Below are positions 24,752 through 33,026 of a stretch of 64,000 bases of DNA, piece by piece. The stretch is taken from assembly GCF_031884435.1 (NCBI RefSeq), contig NZ_CP134779.1, positions 1,240,001 to 1,304,000 of the forward strand, given 5' to 3'. Source of the stretch: Bosea sp. 685. GTDB taxonomy: Bacteria; Pseudomonadota; Alphaproteobacteria; Rhizobiales; Beijerinckiaceae. Numbering within the stretch: the first letter of the stretch is position 1; each line of letters opens with the position of its first letter. The notes beneath the pieces were generated by a model, which did no database searches, was not told where the DNA came from, and saw only the letters and a list, made by a program, of their open reading frames with translations. The position numbers and the translations under genes were made by a program.

Positions 24752-27118
24752 TCACCCCTGTAGCTTTGTCCGCTCCGCGCGCAGCCGCTTGCCGATATCC
24801 TCGAACAGGCCTTCGAACGGCCCGAACACGAAGCGCACCGTCGAGCGGCCGGGCGGCACCGCGACGGCACGGAACAGCACATTGGCGCGCAGCAGTTCGG
24901 CCGGCTTGCCGTCGATCTCGACCTGCCACCAATGGTGCCAGACATCGTTGAGCACGACGAAGCCGCCGCGCGGCGCATCGACTCTCAGCGACACCTCGGT
25001 GGTGCCGTAATCGGTGATGATGACCGAGCCGGGCTGGGCCGGGCCGGTCGGGACCGGGGGCGGAGCGCGGTCGAGCAGCACGGTCGTCTTCGGATCGAAG
25101 CCCTGCGGCCATTGCCCGCTCGTCAGGATCGCGTCGAAATCCGCCTTCTGTGCCTGGGTGACGAGCAGCACGCGCGGCAGCGCGCGCGGGTTCTCATAGA
25201 TATAGGCGTCCTTGGTCCGGGCGATCTGGGTGAGGTCGCCGGGCTTCAGGTTCTTGTCGATCTGCTCGACGGGCACGCCGGTGGCGATGAAGCGCAAGCC
25301 CAGCATGTCGGCGAGCAGCGAGCGATAGCCCGGCATCAGCGGGGAAAATTGGCGCTGCTCGGGCAGGGCGACGTGGTCCTCGGCCCCGGTCGCCTTGCTG
25401 TAGAGGCCAAGCCTGAGCGGGTTGTAGCCCAGCGTGTTGTCGAGCTCGTGGACGAGGCTGGCATTGGGCCAGTGGAAGCCGATGCCGGCGAGTTCGATGC
25501 GGTCGCGCCGGTCGGGCGCGGCGGTGCGGGCGGTCTCGCGCTTGAGCAGGGCGATCGTCTCGTTCTTGCTGTCGGCGCGCAACACCTCATAGCTCTGCGA
25601 GGGCAGGGCGGTCGATTCGCTGGGGCCGTTATTGACGGAGAGATCGACGGTCAGCGCCGCGGCCAGCACGATCGCCGCCGCCAGCCCCGAGCCGCGCAGG
25701 CTCAAGCCGCGCGCAGCAACCAGCGCGCCCAGGCTGAGCACGGCGCAAAGCAGCGCGATCAGCAGCGGCATGGCGGCAACGGGCAGCCGGCCGACCGTCC
25801 AGGCCAACCAGAACGCAAGGCCAAGCGCGCCAAGGACAATCGCGGCCTCAATGGCATAGTGCCAGGGCCGGCCGCGCGGCGCAGTGTCGGTCATGACGAG
25901 ATGGGTGAGATAGCCGCCGAGCAGTGCGAGAAGCGCGCCGAGAATGAACAGAGCATCGGCCGGACGCCGGTAGAAATCGACACCCGGCAGTTCGAACAGC
26001 AGGCGGAAGCCCGGCGTGTAGCGCCCGAGCGCATAGATCAGCACGATCGCGGCGGCAGCGCTCAACGCGACGATTTCACGCCGCAGCAGCGCCCCGCGCA
26101 CGATCCCCACGGTGAGGATCAGCAGCATCGGCAGGAGGCCGAGATAGAGCTGGCTCATATTGCGTGCGAGATAGAGATCGAGCGGGCCGAAGCGCGCCTC
26201 GAAGGCCGGGCTCGGCGCGCCCCAGAAATTCTCCAGCGGGCCGGCCGCACCGTAGAGGTTGGCGAAGAGGGCGGTGAGCAGCGCGGCTGGATGCAGCGAG
26301 CCCTTGCCCGCTCCGATCAGATCGATCTCGGGCCGGTTGGATTCCTGGGCGAAGAAGGCAGTCAGCAGGATCGGCACGGTCGCGACCAGGGCTGCGCCGA
26401 GGACGCCGGCCATGAGCGGCCACAGGCTCGCGCGTAGCGCCCGCCAGGGATGGCGCGCCATGGCGATCGCCGCGACAACGAGCCCGACCAGCACATAGAC
26501 GCCGATCAGCGCGACCTGGTCGCGCCCCAGCACCATGAAGCCGGCCATGACGCCTGCCGCGAAGCCGTAAAGCGCCGAGCCGCGTTCCAGCGCACGCGCG
26601 ACCAGCAGCAGCGTGATCGCGAAATAGCCGAGGCTCAGCACCTGCCCGACATGCTGGATGCGCCAGGCCGCCGAGGCCCCGAAGGCGAAGGCGAGCGCGG
26701 CGACGACCGCACCCGCCGGGTGCCAGTCGCGGTCCCGGAACAGGAGGATGATGGCGAAGGCGCCCGCCAGCAGCGTGCCGAGCACGGCGCCGTCGCTCCA
26801 GCGGAAATCAGGCGTCGGGTTCAGCGCCGCGATCAGGGCGAAGGAGGGCGAGAAGATCAGCGATTGCGGATCGGCGACCTGCGGCGAACCGGAAAAGACA
26901 TAAGGCGTCCAGAACGGCGAGAGCCCCTTGTGCCAGGCGCTCGCCAGGAATTGGAGCTGCGGATGGAAATGCGCCTTGGCGTCCCAGGGAATTGTGACGG
27001 CGCCGGAGAGCCAAGGCCAGGACAGGGCGAACCAGGCCAGCGCCACGATGCAAAACACGCTGGCAAGCGGCCAGCGTGCGCGGGGAAGCGGGGCGTGGTC
27101 GAGCGCGGGCTCGGACAT
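24752..27118 (-). CDS. Large YfhO-like polytopic membrane protein
   Basis: A 788-residue protein with about 12 hydrophobic helices in its first 500 residues, then a roughly 290-residue soluble C-terminal domain. The start (WPWLSGAVTIPWDAKAHFHPQLQFL) and PGFRLLFELPGVDFYRRPADALF resemble the YfhO/GT-C fold family of membrane glycosyltransferase-like proteins. The C-terminal part contains repeated beta-like stretches ending VVLNDVWHHWWQVEIDGKPA, common in YfhO proteins. A role in transferring sugars from a lipid carrier in the envelope is suggested by the fold only. It follows ribA by 31 bases on the same strand, so the two are probably co-transcribed. Confidence 0.65.
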   Translation of the reverse strand: MSEPALDHAPLPRARWPLASVFCIVALAWFALSWPWLSGAVTIPWDAKAHFHPQLQFLASAWHKGLSPFWTPYVFSGSPQVADPQSLIFSPSFALIAALNPTPDFRWSDGAVLGTLLAGAFAIILLFRDRDWHPAGAVVAALAFAFGASAAWRIQHVGQVLSLGYFAITLLLVARALERGSALYGFAAGVMAGFMVLGRDQVALIGVYVLVGLVVAAIAMARHPWRALRASLWPLMAGVLGAALVATVPILLTAFFAQESNRPEIDLIGAGKGSLHPAALLTALFANLYGAAGPLENFWGAPSPAFEARFGPLDLYLARNMSQLYLGLLPMLLILTVGIVRGALLRREIVALSAAAAIVLIYALGRYTPGFRLLFELPGVDFYRRPADALFILGALLALLGGYLTHLVMTDTAPRGRPWHYAIEAAIVLGALGLAFWLAWTVGRLPVAAMPLLIALLCAVLSLGALVAARGLSLRGSGLAAAIVLAAALTVDLSVNNGPSESTALPSQSYEVLRADSKNETIALLKRETARTAAPDRRDRIELAGIGFHWPNASLVHELDNTLGYNPLRLGLYSKATGAEDHVALPEQRQFSPLMPGYRSLLADMLGLRFIATGVPVEQIDKNLKPGDLTQIARTKDAYIYENPRALPRVLLVTQAQKADFDAILTSGQWPQGFDPKTTVLLDRAPPPVPTGPAQPGSVIITDYGTTEVSLRVDAPRGGFVVLNDVWHHWWQVEIDGKPAELLRANVLFRAVAVPPGRSTVRFVFGPFEGLFEDIGKRLRAERTKLQG

Positions 27119-27149
27119 CGGTCGACTCTGCCCGGAGTTGTGGCCGCGA

Positions 27150-28277
27150 TCAATCCTTCGGCGCGGCCCGCGCCATCAGCGCGTCCATGTCGATGATGTG
27201 GCCGGCACGATCGCGCTTGGAGGCGAGATAGCGGACATTGTGGATATTGGGGCGGCCGAGCACGCGCTGGGTCGCTGCGACCTCGAGCCCCGCCGCCTTG
27301 ATGGCGCCGACCTTGAGCGGGTTGTTGGTCAGGGCAGTGACCCGGGTCACGCCGAGTTGCTTCAGCATCGTCGCGGCGAAATCGTAATGGCGCTGGTCGA
27401 GGTCGAAGCCGAGCACCTCGTCGGCGTCATAGGTGTCCCAGCCCTGGCTCTGCAGCTTGTAGGCGCGCATCTTGTTGGAGATACCGTTCCCACGGCCCTC
27501 CTGGTCGAGATAGAGCAGGATGCCACCATCGTTCTGCGCCATCCACTGGACGGTTTCGCGGAGCTGGTCGCCGCAATCGCATTTCAGCGAGCCGAACAGG
27601 TCGCCGGTGAGGCAGGCCGAATGCAGCCGCACAGGGACCGCCTCGGACAAATCGGGCTTGCCGACGATGATCGCGACCTGGTCGCGCAGGCCTTCGCCGC
27701 CGCGGAACACGACGAATTCGGTTTCGGGCGCGCCCTCCAGCGGCACGGGCGCACGGCCGACGATGGTCAGCGAGGCTGCCTGCGCCGCGCGATAGGCGTT
27801 CACGGCCTCGGTCGAAACCTCGATCAACGGTTCGCCGGAGACGGCCTCCGGGCTGACCGGCACGAGGATGACCGCCGGCAGCACGAGCGCCAGGCGAGCG
27901 AGTTCGAGCGCGACATTGTCGACCTCGGAGGCGGGAGCGACCGGCGCATCGACCTTGCCGTCGGTCTTGAGGGCGAGCGTCTCTATGCGCTCCAGATCGA
28001 TCCGGGGCATCGCGAGCACGCCGGTTTCACTGCGGCCCTTCGCGCCCAGGCGGCGTAGCCGCGCAGCGCTCAGGACGAGATGGGCATGGCCCTTCGCAAG
28101 CTCGTCGAGGCGCTGGACCAGCACGGCGTCGGCAAGTTCGGCGGAGAGGGCCAAGGCCAGACGCTCGCCGGCGCGCAGCAGCACGGGGCGGCCGGCGCGG
28201 AATTCCGAGATCGCGCGATCGACGGCCACCAGGCTCGTCTCATGGGGGCGTCCGAAGAGCGTACGCGACTTGGGCAT
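27150..28277 (-). CDS. RibBA-like GTP cyclohydrolase II with degenerate N-terminal domain
   Basis: A 375-residue protein. Residues 200-370 are a GTP cyclohydrolase II domain with the zinc cysteines 222, 233 and 235 (HSACLTGDLFGSLKCDCG), the catalytic-loop tyrosine 256 and the TNNPLKV segment. The loop usually reads Y-x-R-Q-E-G-R, but here it is YLDQEGRGNGI, with Asp258 where most family members have Arg. The N-terminal 190 residues look like a decayed DHBP synthase (RibB) domain lacking its acidic active site. The usual reaction opens the GTP imidazole ring for riboflavin. Its position 0.9 kb from a pterin-type operon suggests it may be a specialised paralogue. I see no FMN riboswitch upstream. 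Confidence 0.82.
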   Translation of the reverse strand: MPKSRTLFGRPHETSLVAVDRAISEFRAGRPVLLRAGERLALALSAELADAVLVQRLDELAKGHAHLVLSAARLRRLGAKGRSETGVLAMPRIDLERIETLALKTDGKVDAPVAPASEVDNVALELARLALVLPAVILVPVSPEAVSGEPLIEVSTEAVNAYRAAQAASLTIVGRAPVPLEGAPETEFVVFRGGEGLRDQVAIIVGKPDLSEAVPVRLHSACLTGDLFGSLKCDCGDQLRETVQWMAQNDGGILLYLDQEGRGNGISNKMRAYKLQSQGWDTYDADEVLGFDLDQRHYDFAATMLKQLGVTRVTALTNNPLKVGAIKAAGLEVAATQRVLGRPNIHNVRYLASKRDRAGHIIDMDALMARAAPKD

Positions 28278-28451
28278 CGGGATTGTATCCGTCAGATTGC
28301 GCCGGTGGTCGGCAGTGGAGTGTAGCTTCTACGGGTGAAAGGTCGATACGGATGCGACCGCATGGCCGTCTCACCAAACCCGCCGACTGCGATGGGAGTT
28401 CCCGCCGCCGGCATTATCTCGTCGCCCGACCCCGCAGCCATCCAATCCCAA

Positions 28452-28499
28452 GACGTCGCCGATGACGTTGCCCATGACGTTGCGTATAGGGTTGCGAGA
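28452..28499. repeat. Four imperfect 12-bp tandem repeats in the ribA/cytochrome b561 divergent region
   Basis: Units are GACGTCGCCGAT, GACGTTGCCCAT, GACGTTGCGTAT and AGGGTTGCGAGA (28452, 28464, 28476, 28488). They lie in the 270-base gap between the divergent ribA-like and cytochrome b561 genes. They could be regulator-binding repeats or a microsatellite. Confidence 0.5.
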
Positions 28500-28547
28500 T
28501 TGAACATGAGATGAATGCGAAGGCATCGACCCGGCCTGGAGAGTTGC

Positions 28548-29135
28548 ATGACGCAAGATCACGACCCGTTCGCGACCATGGCTGCGCCACCGCCACCATA
28601 TAGTGCAGCCGCGCGCCATTTCCATTGGGCTACGGCTGCGGCCGTGTTCGTTATGCTGCCGCTCGGTTTCGCCATGACCTATCGGGGAAACACGCTGGAT
28701 ATCTGGGACGGGCTGACCGACGCCCTGTTCAGCACGCATAAGCTGCTCGGCTTCCTGCTGATCTGGCTCGTCGCCGGGCGGCTCGCCTACCGGCTGCTGC
28801 GCGGCGCCCCGCCGGACGAACCCAGCCTGCTCTGGTGGCAGAGGGCGGCTTCGCATCTGGTGCACTGGCTGCTCTATGGGATGCTGTTGATCGTACCGCT
28901 GCTCGGCTGGATCGGCGTCTCGCTCTATCCGTCGCTGACGCTCTTCGGCCTGTTCGACCTGCCGGCGCTAGCCAAGCCCGATCAAGCGCTGGCCGAACGC
29001 GTGCTCGGGCTGCACGGTTGGCTCGCCATTCTGGTCGCGCTGCTGGTCGGCGCGCATATCGGGGCGGCGCTGTTCCACTACTTGATCCTGAAAGACGGCG
29101 TGCTCAGGCGGATGCTGCCGAGGCTGAAGACGTAA
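28548..29135 (+). CDS. Cytochrome b561 family protein
   Basis: A 195-residue di-haem membrane protein with four predicted helices. The haem-ligand histidines fit the bacterial b561 pattern: AARHFHWATAAAVF in helix 1, STHKLLGFLLIWLVAGRLAYR in helix 2, and later HWLLYGMLL and HGWLAILVALLVGAHIGAALFHY. It passes electrons in the inner membrane, often from quinol to superoxide or a periplasmic partner. The ATG at 28548 has GGAGAG six bases upstream. It converges with the methyltransferase gene, leaving seven bases. Confidence 0.88.
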   Translation: MTQDHDPFATMAAPPPPYSAAARHFHWATAAAVFVMLPLGFAMTYRGNTLDIWDGLTDALFSTHKLLGFLLIWLVAGRLAYRLLRGAPPDEPSLLWWQRAASHLVHWLLYGMLLIVPLLGWIGVSLYPSLTLFGLFDLPALAKPDQALAERVLGLHGWLAILVALLVGAHIGAALFHYLILKDGVLRRMLPRLKT

Positions 29136-29142
29136 CGCGGCC

Positions 29143-29982
29143 TCAGACCGGCCTGGCCCAGAGGTCGTTGTGGCCGACGAGGCCAGAAACCGAGGCCGCC
29201 CGCACCGCCAGCCAGTCCGCGACGGTCGCGGCGTCAAGATGGCCGGTCTCCAGAACGGCATCGGCAATGCCTTGTGTCAGGGCCTTGGCAAGCTCGCGCT
29301 GCCCCGCATCGATGGTCCAGGCGCTGTCGCCGGTGGAGACCGCGAAGCCCGATTTGCGGAAGGCTTCCGCCATGATCTCCGTGGCGTCGGGGCCGGCCGC
29401 CGGGCCAAAACCCTTGTCGGAGTGCTGGTGATGCGCGAAGGCGGCGAGCATCCTCGCGTCAGCCTCATGGGGCGGCTGCCATTTCTCGCGTCCGTCATAG
29501 GTCAGCACGGTGTAGAGCGGCAGGCGCTGGCTCGCGAGCGCCGCGACGAAGCGCTCGATCCAGCGTTTCGAGGTCAAGTCGAACAGGGCGGCGGCGGTGA
29601 CGAGATCGGGCTGCCAGCCGAGAACCCATTCGAGGTCCTTCATCAGGTCGGCCTGGCGGAAATCGACCGTGATCGACTTGCCGTCCTTGGCGAGGACGAG
29701 TTCCTCGCCTTGTTCGCGCGCCTCGTCGGCCCAGAGGTCGAGCGTTTTGCGCGCGGCGTCGAGCAGGTTCTGGTCGAAATCCACCAATGTCCAGTGCTGG
29801 CGCGCAGGCAAGGCGGAGAAGGCGCCGCGCAGGTTGGAGCCGGCGCCGCAGCCGAGATCGACGATCGAAATCGAGGTCTTGGGTGTAAAATACGCACCGA
29901 CGGCCGCGAGCAGCTCCGGATTGCGCGCCGCACGGTCGGCCGGCTCGCGCAGCGCCAGCCATTCGGGGGAGAAACCACCCAT
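29143..29982 (-). CDS. Class I SAM-dependent methyltransferase (pterin-cluster operon)
   Basis: A 279-residue methyltransferase with the SAM-binding motif I VDLGCGAGSNLRGAF at about residues 41-55 and motif II WTLVDFDQNLLD shortly after. The N-terminus (MGGFSPEWLALREPADRAAR) is typical of small-molecule methyltransferases in this order. It is the last gene of the leftward operon dehydrogenase-VOC-PTPS-GT-methyltransferase. Its ATG shares one base with the glycosyltransferase stop (TGATG); a GTG one codon earlier overlaps by four bases. The substrate is presumably the product of the preceding glycosyltransferase or PTPS-like protein, by context only. Confidence 0.8.
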   Translation of the reverse strand: MGGFSPEWLALREPADRAARNPELLAAVGAYFTPKTSISIVDLGCGAGSNLRGAFSALPARQHWTLVDFDQNLLDAARKTLDLWADEAREQGEELVLAKDGKSITVDFRQADLMKDLEWVLGWQPDLVTAAALFDLTSKRWIERFVAALASQRLPLYTVLTYDGREKWQPPHEADARMLAAFAHHQHSDKGFGPAAGPDATEIMAEAFRKSGFAVSTGDSAWTIDAGQRELAKALTQGIADAVLETGHLDAATVADWLAVRAASVSGLVGHNDLWARPV

Positions 29983-31031
29983 CACATCACCTTCCGGCAG
30001 GTTTGCGCGACGATCGTCGCGGTGTCGCGCCAGCGCGGCAAATCATCGGCCGCGGCCCAGGCCGCATTCGCCATGCCTTCGCGAAGCGCGCGATCGTCGA
30101 TGAGCTTGCCTAGCACCTCGGTGAAGGAAGCGATATCGCCGGGCGGCACCTTGAGCGCGGCAGCATCCGGCGCGGTCTCGGCGGCCGCGCCGCCTGTCGT
30201 GCACAGGATCGGCAGAGCGCGCGCCAGCGCCTCGGCCAGCACCATGCCGTAGCCCTCGAACAGGGACGGCATGACGAAAAGGTCAGCTTTATCATAGGCC
30301 TCGGCCAGGGCATCCTCGCCCACGGCTCCGGCGAGCAAGATGCGATCATCGAGCCCGGCCGCCTTGATCTGGGCTTGGAGTGCGCGGGCCGTATCGGGTG
30401 CGCGGTCCGACGCGCCGATGATCGTCAGCCGCCAGTTCCGGTCCTTGAGGCTGGCGAGGGCGGAGACGAGCACGTCGTACCCCTTGCGCGGGACAAGCGA
30501 GCCGACGGCGAGCAGGGCAAGCGGACTGCCGTTGGCGCTGCCGCTCGCGCGGGGCGCGCGATCGACGCCGGGCAGCGCGACAGTGATCCTGTTCTCAGCG
30601 ACGCCGAAATCCGCGACCAGGATGCGCTTCGTTGTCGGGCTGGTTGCTATGACGGCGCTGGCGTGACGCAAGGCGGCCGCTTCGCCTGCCAGCAGTGCTT
30701 TGGCGCGTTCCGACGCCAATCCGGTCTCCAGCCCGAGCGGATGATGGACGAGCGCCACGACGCGGCCGGCGAGGCCCGCGGCGATGCTTTCGGGGAAGGC
30801 GCCATAGGCCAGGCCGTCGATCAGTAGGGCGGCATCGAAGGGCTGCGACAGGATCAACCGCCCGGTCTCGGCGAGGTCGCCAGGCGTCGGGTTCGGGAAA
30901 GAGGAGGGGAGAGCGAGGTGGTGCGCCGCGATGCCCATCTCGCGCCATTCCCGCAGCAGCCGGCGATCATAGCCATAGCCGCCGGTCGGCAGGTCGATGT
31001 CGCCGGGGACGGCGAAGACGATGCCGCTCAC
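29982..31031 (-). CDS. GT4-type glycosyltransferase (pterin-cluster operon)
   Basis: A 349-residue GT-B fold glycosyltransferase of family 4. The N-terminal half has DLPTGGYGYDRRLLREW. The C-terminal half has the donor-binding block LLAVGSLVPRKGYDVLVSAL, and the E-x7-E motif within SLFEGYGMVLAEALA near residue 260. It transfers a sugar from a nucleotide donor in the cytoplasm. It overlaps the PTPS-like gene upstream and the methyltransferase downstream, so these three are translationally coupled. The acceptor may be a pterin-type molecule, which is inference. Confidence 0.83.
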   Translation of the reverse strand: MSGIVFAVPGDIDLPTGGYGYDRRLLREWREMGIAAHHLALPSSFPNPTPGDLAETGRLILSQPFDAALLIDGLAYGAFPESIAAGLAGRVVALVHHPLGLETGLASERAKALLAGEAAALRHASAVIATSPTTKRILVADFGVAENRITVALPGVDRAPRASGSANGSPLALLAVGSLVPRKGYDVLVSALASLKDRNWRLTIIGASDRAPDTARALQAQIKAAGLDDRILLAGAVGEDALAEAYDKADLFVMPSLFEGYGMVLAEALARALPILCTTGGAAAETAPDAAALKVPPGDIASFTEVLGKLIDDRALREGMANAAWAAADDLPRWRDTATIVAQTCRKVM

Positions 31032-31429
31032 GCGAGCGCACCCTCATAGCTCGCCCGCGCCAGATCGGTCTCGTGCAGCGTCACCTTGATGCGGGAAAGG
31101 CCGGCTCCGTCCTCGCCGAGCGCGCCGGATGCGGCGGCCTGCGCCATCGCGTCGAAGATATGCTTGCAGAGGAATTCCGTCGTGGTCAGCACGCCCGCGA
31201 ATTGCGGCAGAGCGTCGAGATTCTGGTAGTTCAGCGGCTTCAGCGTGCTGTTCAGCACCTCGAGCGCGGCTCCGATATCGACGACGACATTGTGCTGCGT
31301 CAGTCTCTCCCGGAAGAAGGCGACATCCACGACGAAGGTCGCGCCGTGCATGTTCCGGGCTGGGCCGAAGAACGGATCGGGCAGCGAATGGCCGATCATG
31401 ATGCGGTCGCGGACTTCGACGGAAAACAT
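31028..31429 (-). CDS. Divergent 6-pyruvoyltetrahydropterin synthase/QueD-like protein
   Basis: A 133-residue T-fold protein of COG0720. The architecture is intact: MFSVEVRDRIMIGHSL at the start, MHGATFVVDV for the zinc-site strand, VVVDIGAALEVLN, TTTEFLCKHI and a final HETDLARASYE. The key residues of the classical enzymes are changed. The zinc-site His-Gly-His is His28-Gly29-Ala30, the catalytic Cys before it is Ala24, and the Asp-His of the L-D-H motif is Asn67-Tyr68. Family members convert 7,8-dihydroneopterin triphosphate; this variant probably catalyses something else or only binds a pterin. It overlaps the glycosyltransferase gene by four bases. Confidence 0.8.
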   Translation of the reverse strand: MFSVEVRDRIMIGHSLPDPFFGPARNMHGATFVVDVAFFRERLTQHNVVVDIGAALEVLNSTLKPLNYQNLDALPQFAGVLTTTEFLCKHIFDAMAQAAASGALGEDGAGLSRIKVTLHETDLARASYEGALA

Positions 31430-31469
31430 GAACGCGGGCTCCTGAGGGAAGGCGGGCGGGCAGCGACGC

Positions 31470-31937
31470 TCAACTTATGGCGAGCGGGCGCCGGCCAAGC
31501 GATTGCGACAGGCGCAAGAGGTAGCCGTCGGGATCCTGAACGAGAAACTGGCGCACGCCGATTTCCTGCTGCTCGGCTTTGTACCACCGCTCTTCCGGCC
31601 CGAAGAAGATCGGCCAGTGCGCTGCCCTCAGCGCATCCAGTAGCACGCCTATATCGTCGACGCCGATCTCGAAATTGATGCCGCGGCCGAAGGGGCGCTC
31701 CAGAGGGCCGGTGTCCCAGATGTTGAGGCGCTCGACCGGCCCAGTGCCCCGTTGCTCCAGCATGAACTCGACGCCGTCGCGCTCGATCGCGGCAAAACCC
31801 TGCTCGGGTCGGTCATAGAGGATGCGAAAGCCGAGGATGTCGCGCCAGAAGCGCAGGCTTGTCGGCGTGTCGGTAACGAGAAGTTCGGGCACGAGCCTTG
31901 GGCGCGGGCTTGATCGCAGGGGATCGCTTTCGGTCAT
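31470..31937 (-). CDS. VOC-family (glyoxalase/bleomycin resistance-like) protein
   Basis: A 155-residue vicinal oxygen chelate protein with two beta-alpha-beta-beta-beta modules (VPELLVTDTPTSLRFWRDIL, and INFEIGVDDIGVLLDALRAA). The C-terminal module has the bleomycin-resistance style ending VRQFLVQDPDGYLLRLSQSLG. Such proteins bind or modify small aromatic or thiol compounds. The ATG overlaps the dehydrogenase stop by four bases, and the PTPS-like gene starts 40 bases downstream, so it belongs to the operon. Its presence in the cluster might mean self-protection or a late step; this is open. Confidence 0.85.
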   Translation of the reverse strand: MTESDPLRSSPRPRLVPELLVTDTPTSLRFWRDILGFRILYDRPEQGFAAIERDGVEFMLEQRGTGPVERLNIWDTGPLERPFGRGINFEIGVDDIGVLLDALRAAHWPIFFGPEERWYKAEQQEIGVRQFLVQDPDGYLLRLSQSLGRRPLAIS

Positions 31938-32953
31938 GGGTGCGATCCATAGCAAATCACGGCGGTAAGGCCAGCCGCGCCCGGCGCAAACAGCGCCGGC
32001 AAACGCACGGGGGCTTCGGAGAAAGGGATTTCCTCGGTGATCAGCGCATCGAGGCGGTCGTCGCTGAGAAGCGCCATTGCCGCCTGGCTGCGGCGCGCAT
32101 AACTCCAGCGCGGACGGCGCGAAGGCGCGATCTGCCCGACCTGCGACGAGATCAATTGCAGGCGCCTGGAATGGAATGCGCCGCCCAGCGAAACGGGGAC
32201 GGCGCCCTCGCCATACCAGCTCAATTCGACGATACGGGCTTCGAAGCCGGCGGCATTGATTGCCGTCGCGAGCCCCGCGCCCGAGCCGCTGGCATGAAAG
32301 ACGAGATCGGCGTCGCCGGGCGCATCCGCTGGCAGAGCAAAGCCGAAGCCGAGCGTGGCGGCAAGCGCGGCGCGGCCGGCATCGATATCGACCAGCGTCA
32401 CCTCCGCGCCCGGCAACTGGGCCGCGAGCCACGCGACCAGCAGGCCGAGCACGCCACCGCCGACCACGACGATCCTGTCGCCTGGGCCGGAGCCTGCATC
32501 CCAATGCGCGTTGAGCGCGGTTTCCATATTGGCGGTGAGTACGGCCCGGCGCGCCGGCACATTTTCGGGCACGATCGTCAATCGGTCGCAGGGCGCGGTG
32601 AAATGGTCCTGATGCGGATGCAGGCAGAAGATCGTCTTGCCGAGCATGCCGGGCGGGCCTGCATCCACCAGGCCCACCGCGCAGTAGCCGTACTTCACCG
32701 GAAAGGGGAATTCCCCATCCTGGAAGGGGGCACGCATGCGTTCATATTCGCAGGCCGGCACGCGGCCCTCGAGGACAAGACGCTCCGTGCCGCGACTGAT
32801 GCCGCTCCAGAGCGTGCGGATGCGACAATCTTGCGGGCCGGCCTCGGGCAAAACATCGGCGTTCAGGGCGCATTCACGCGGCGAGATATACCAGAGAGCG
32901 GTCGCCTTCGCGCTTGCGCTCGCTACGGTTGCCGGCTTTAGCTCCTTCGCCAT
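31934..32953 (-). CDS. MDR-family dehydrogenase, BchC-like (pterin-cluster operon)
   Basis: A 339-residue medium-chain dehydrogenase/reductase. Its N-terminal LWSGISRGTERLVLEG is typical of the branch that includes BchC and lacks the structural zinc lobe. The NAD(P)-binding site is VVVGGGVLGLLVAWLA at about residues 165-180. It would oxidise or reduce an alcohol or keto group of a small molecule, for instance on a pterin side chain. It is the first gene of the leftward operon, only 73 bases from the divergent opgH start, so its promoter lies in that short gap. It overlaps the VOC gene by four bases. Confidence 0.82.
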   Translation of the reverse strand: MAKELKPATVASASAKATALWYISPRECALNADVLPEAGPQDCRIRTLWSGISRGTERLVLEGRVPACEYERMRAPFQDGEFPFPVKYGYCAVGLVDAGPPGMLGKTIFCLHPHQDHFTAPCDRLTIVPENVPARRAVLTANMETALNAHWDAGSGPGDRIVVVGGGVLGLLVAWLAAQLPGAEVTLVDIDAGRAALAATLGFGFALPADAPGDADLVFHASGSGAGLATAINAAGFEARIVELSWYGEGAVPVSLGGAFHSRRLQLISSQVGQIAPSRRPRWSYARRSQAAMALLSDDRLDALITEEIPFSEAPVRLPALFAPGAAGLTAVICYGSHP

Positions 32954-33026
32954 ATCGAGCCGATCCCTGTTCCGACCAAGCCTTTACAGCAAGCCTTTAC
33001 CGACTGCAGGCCTTTCGACTGATATC

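Noticed and set aside
28278..28451. FMN riboswitch upstream of the RibBA-like gene
   Set aside because: I could not find the conserved RFN element bases or the multi-stem layout.
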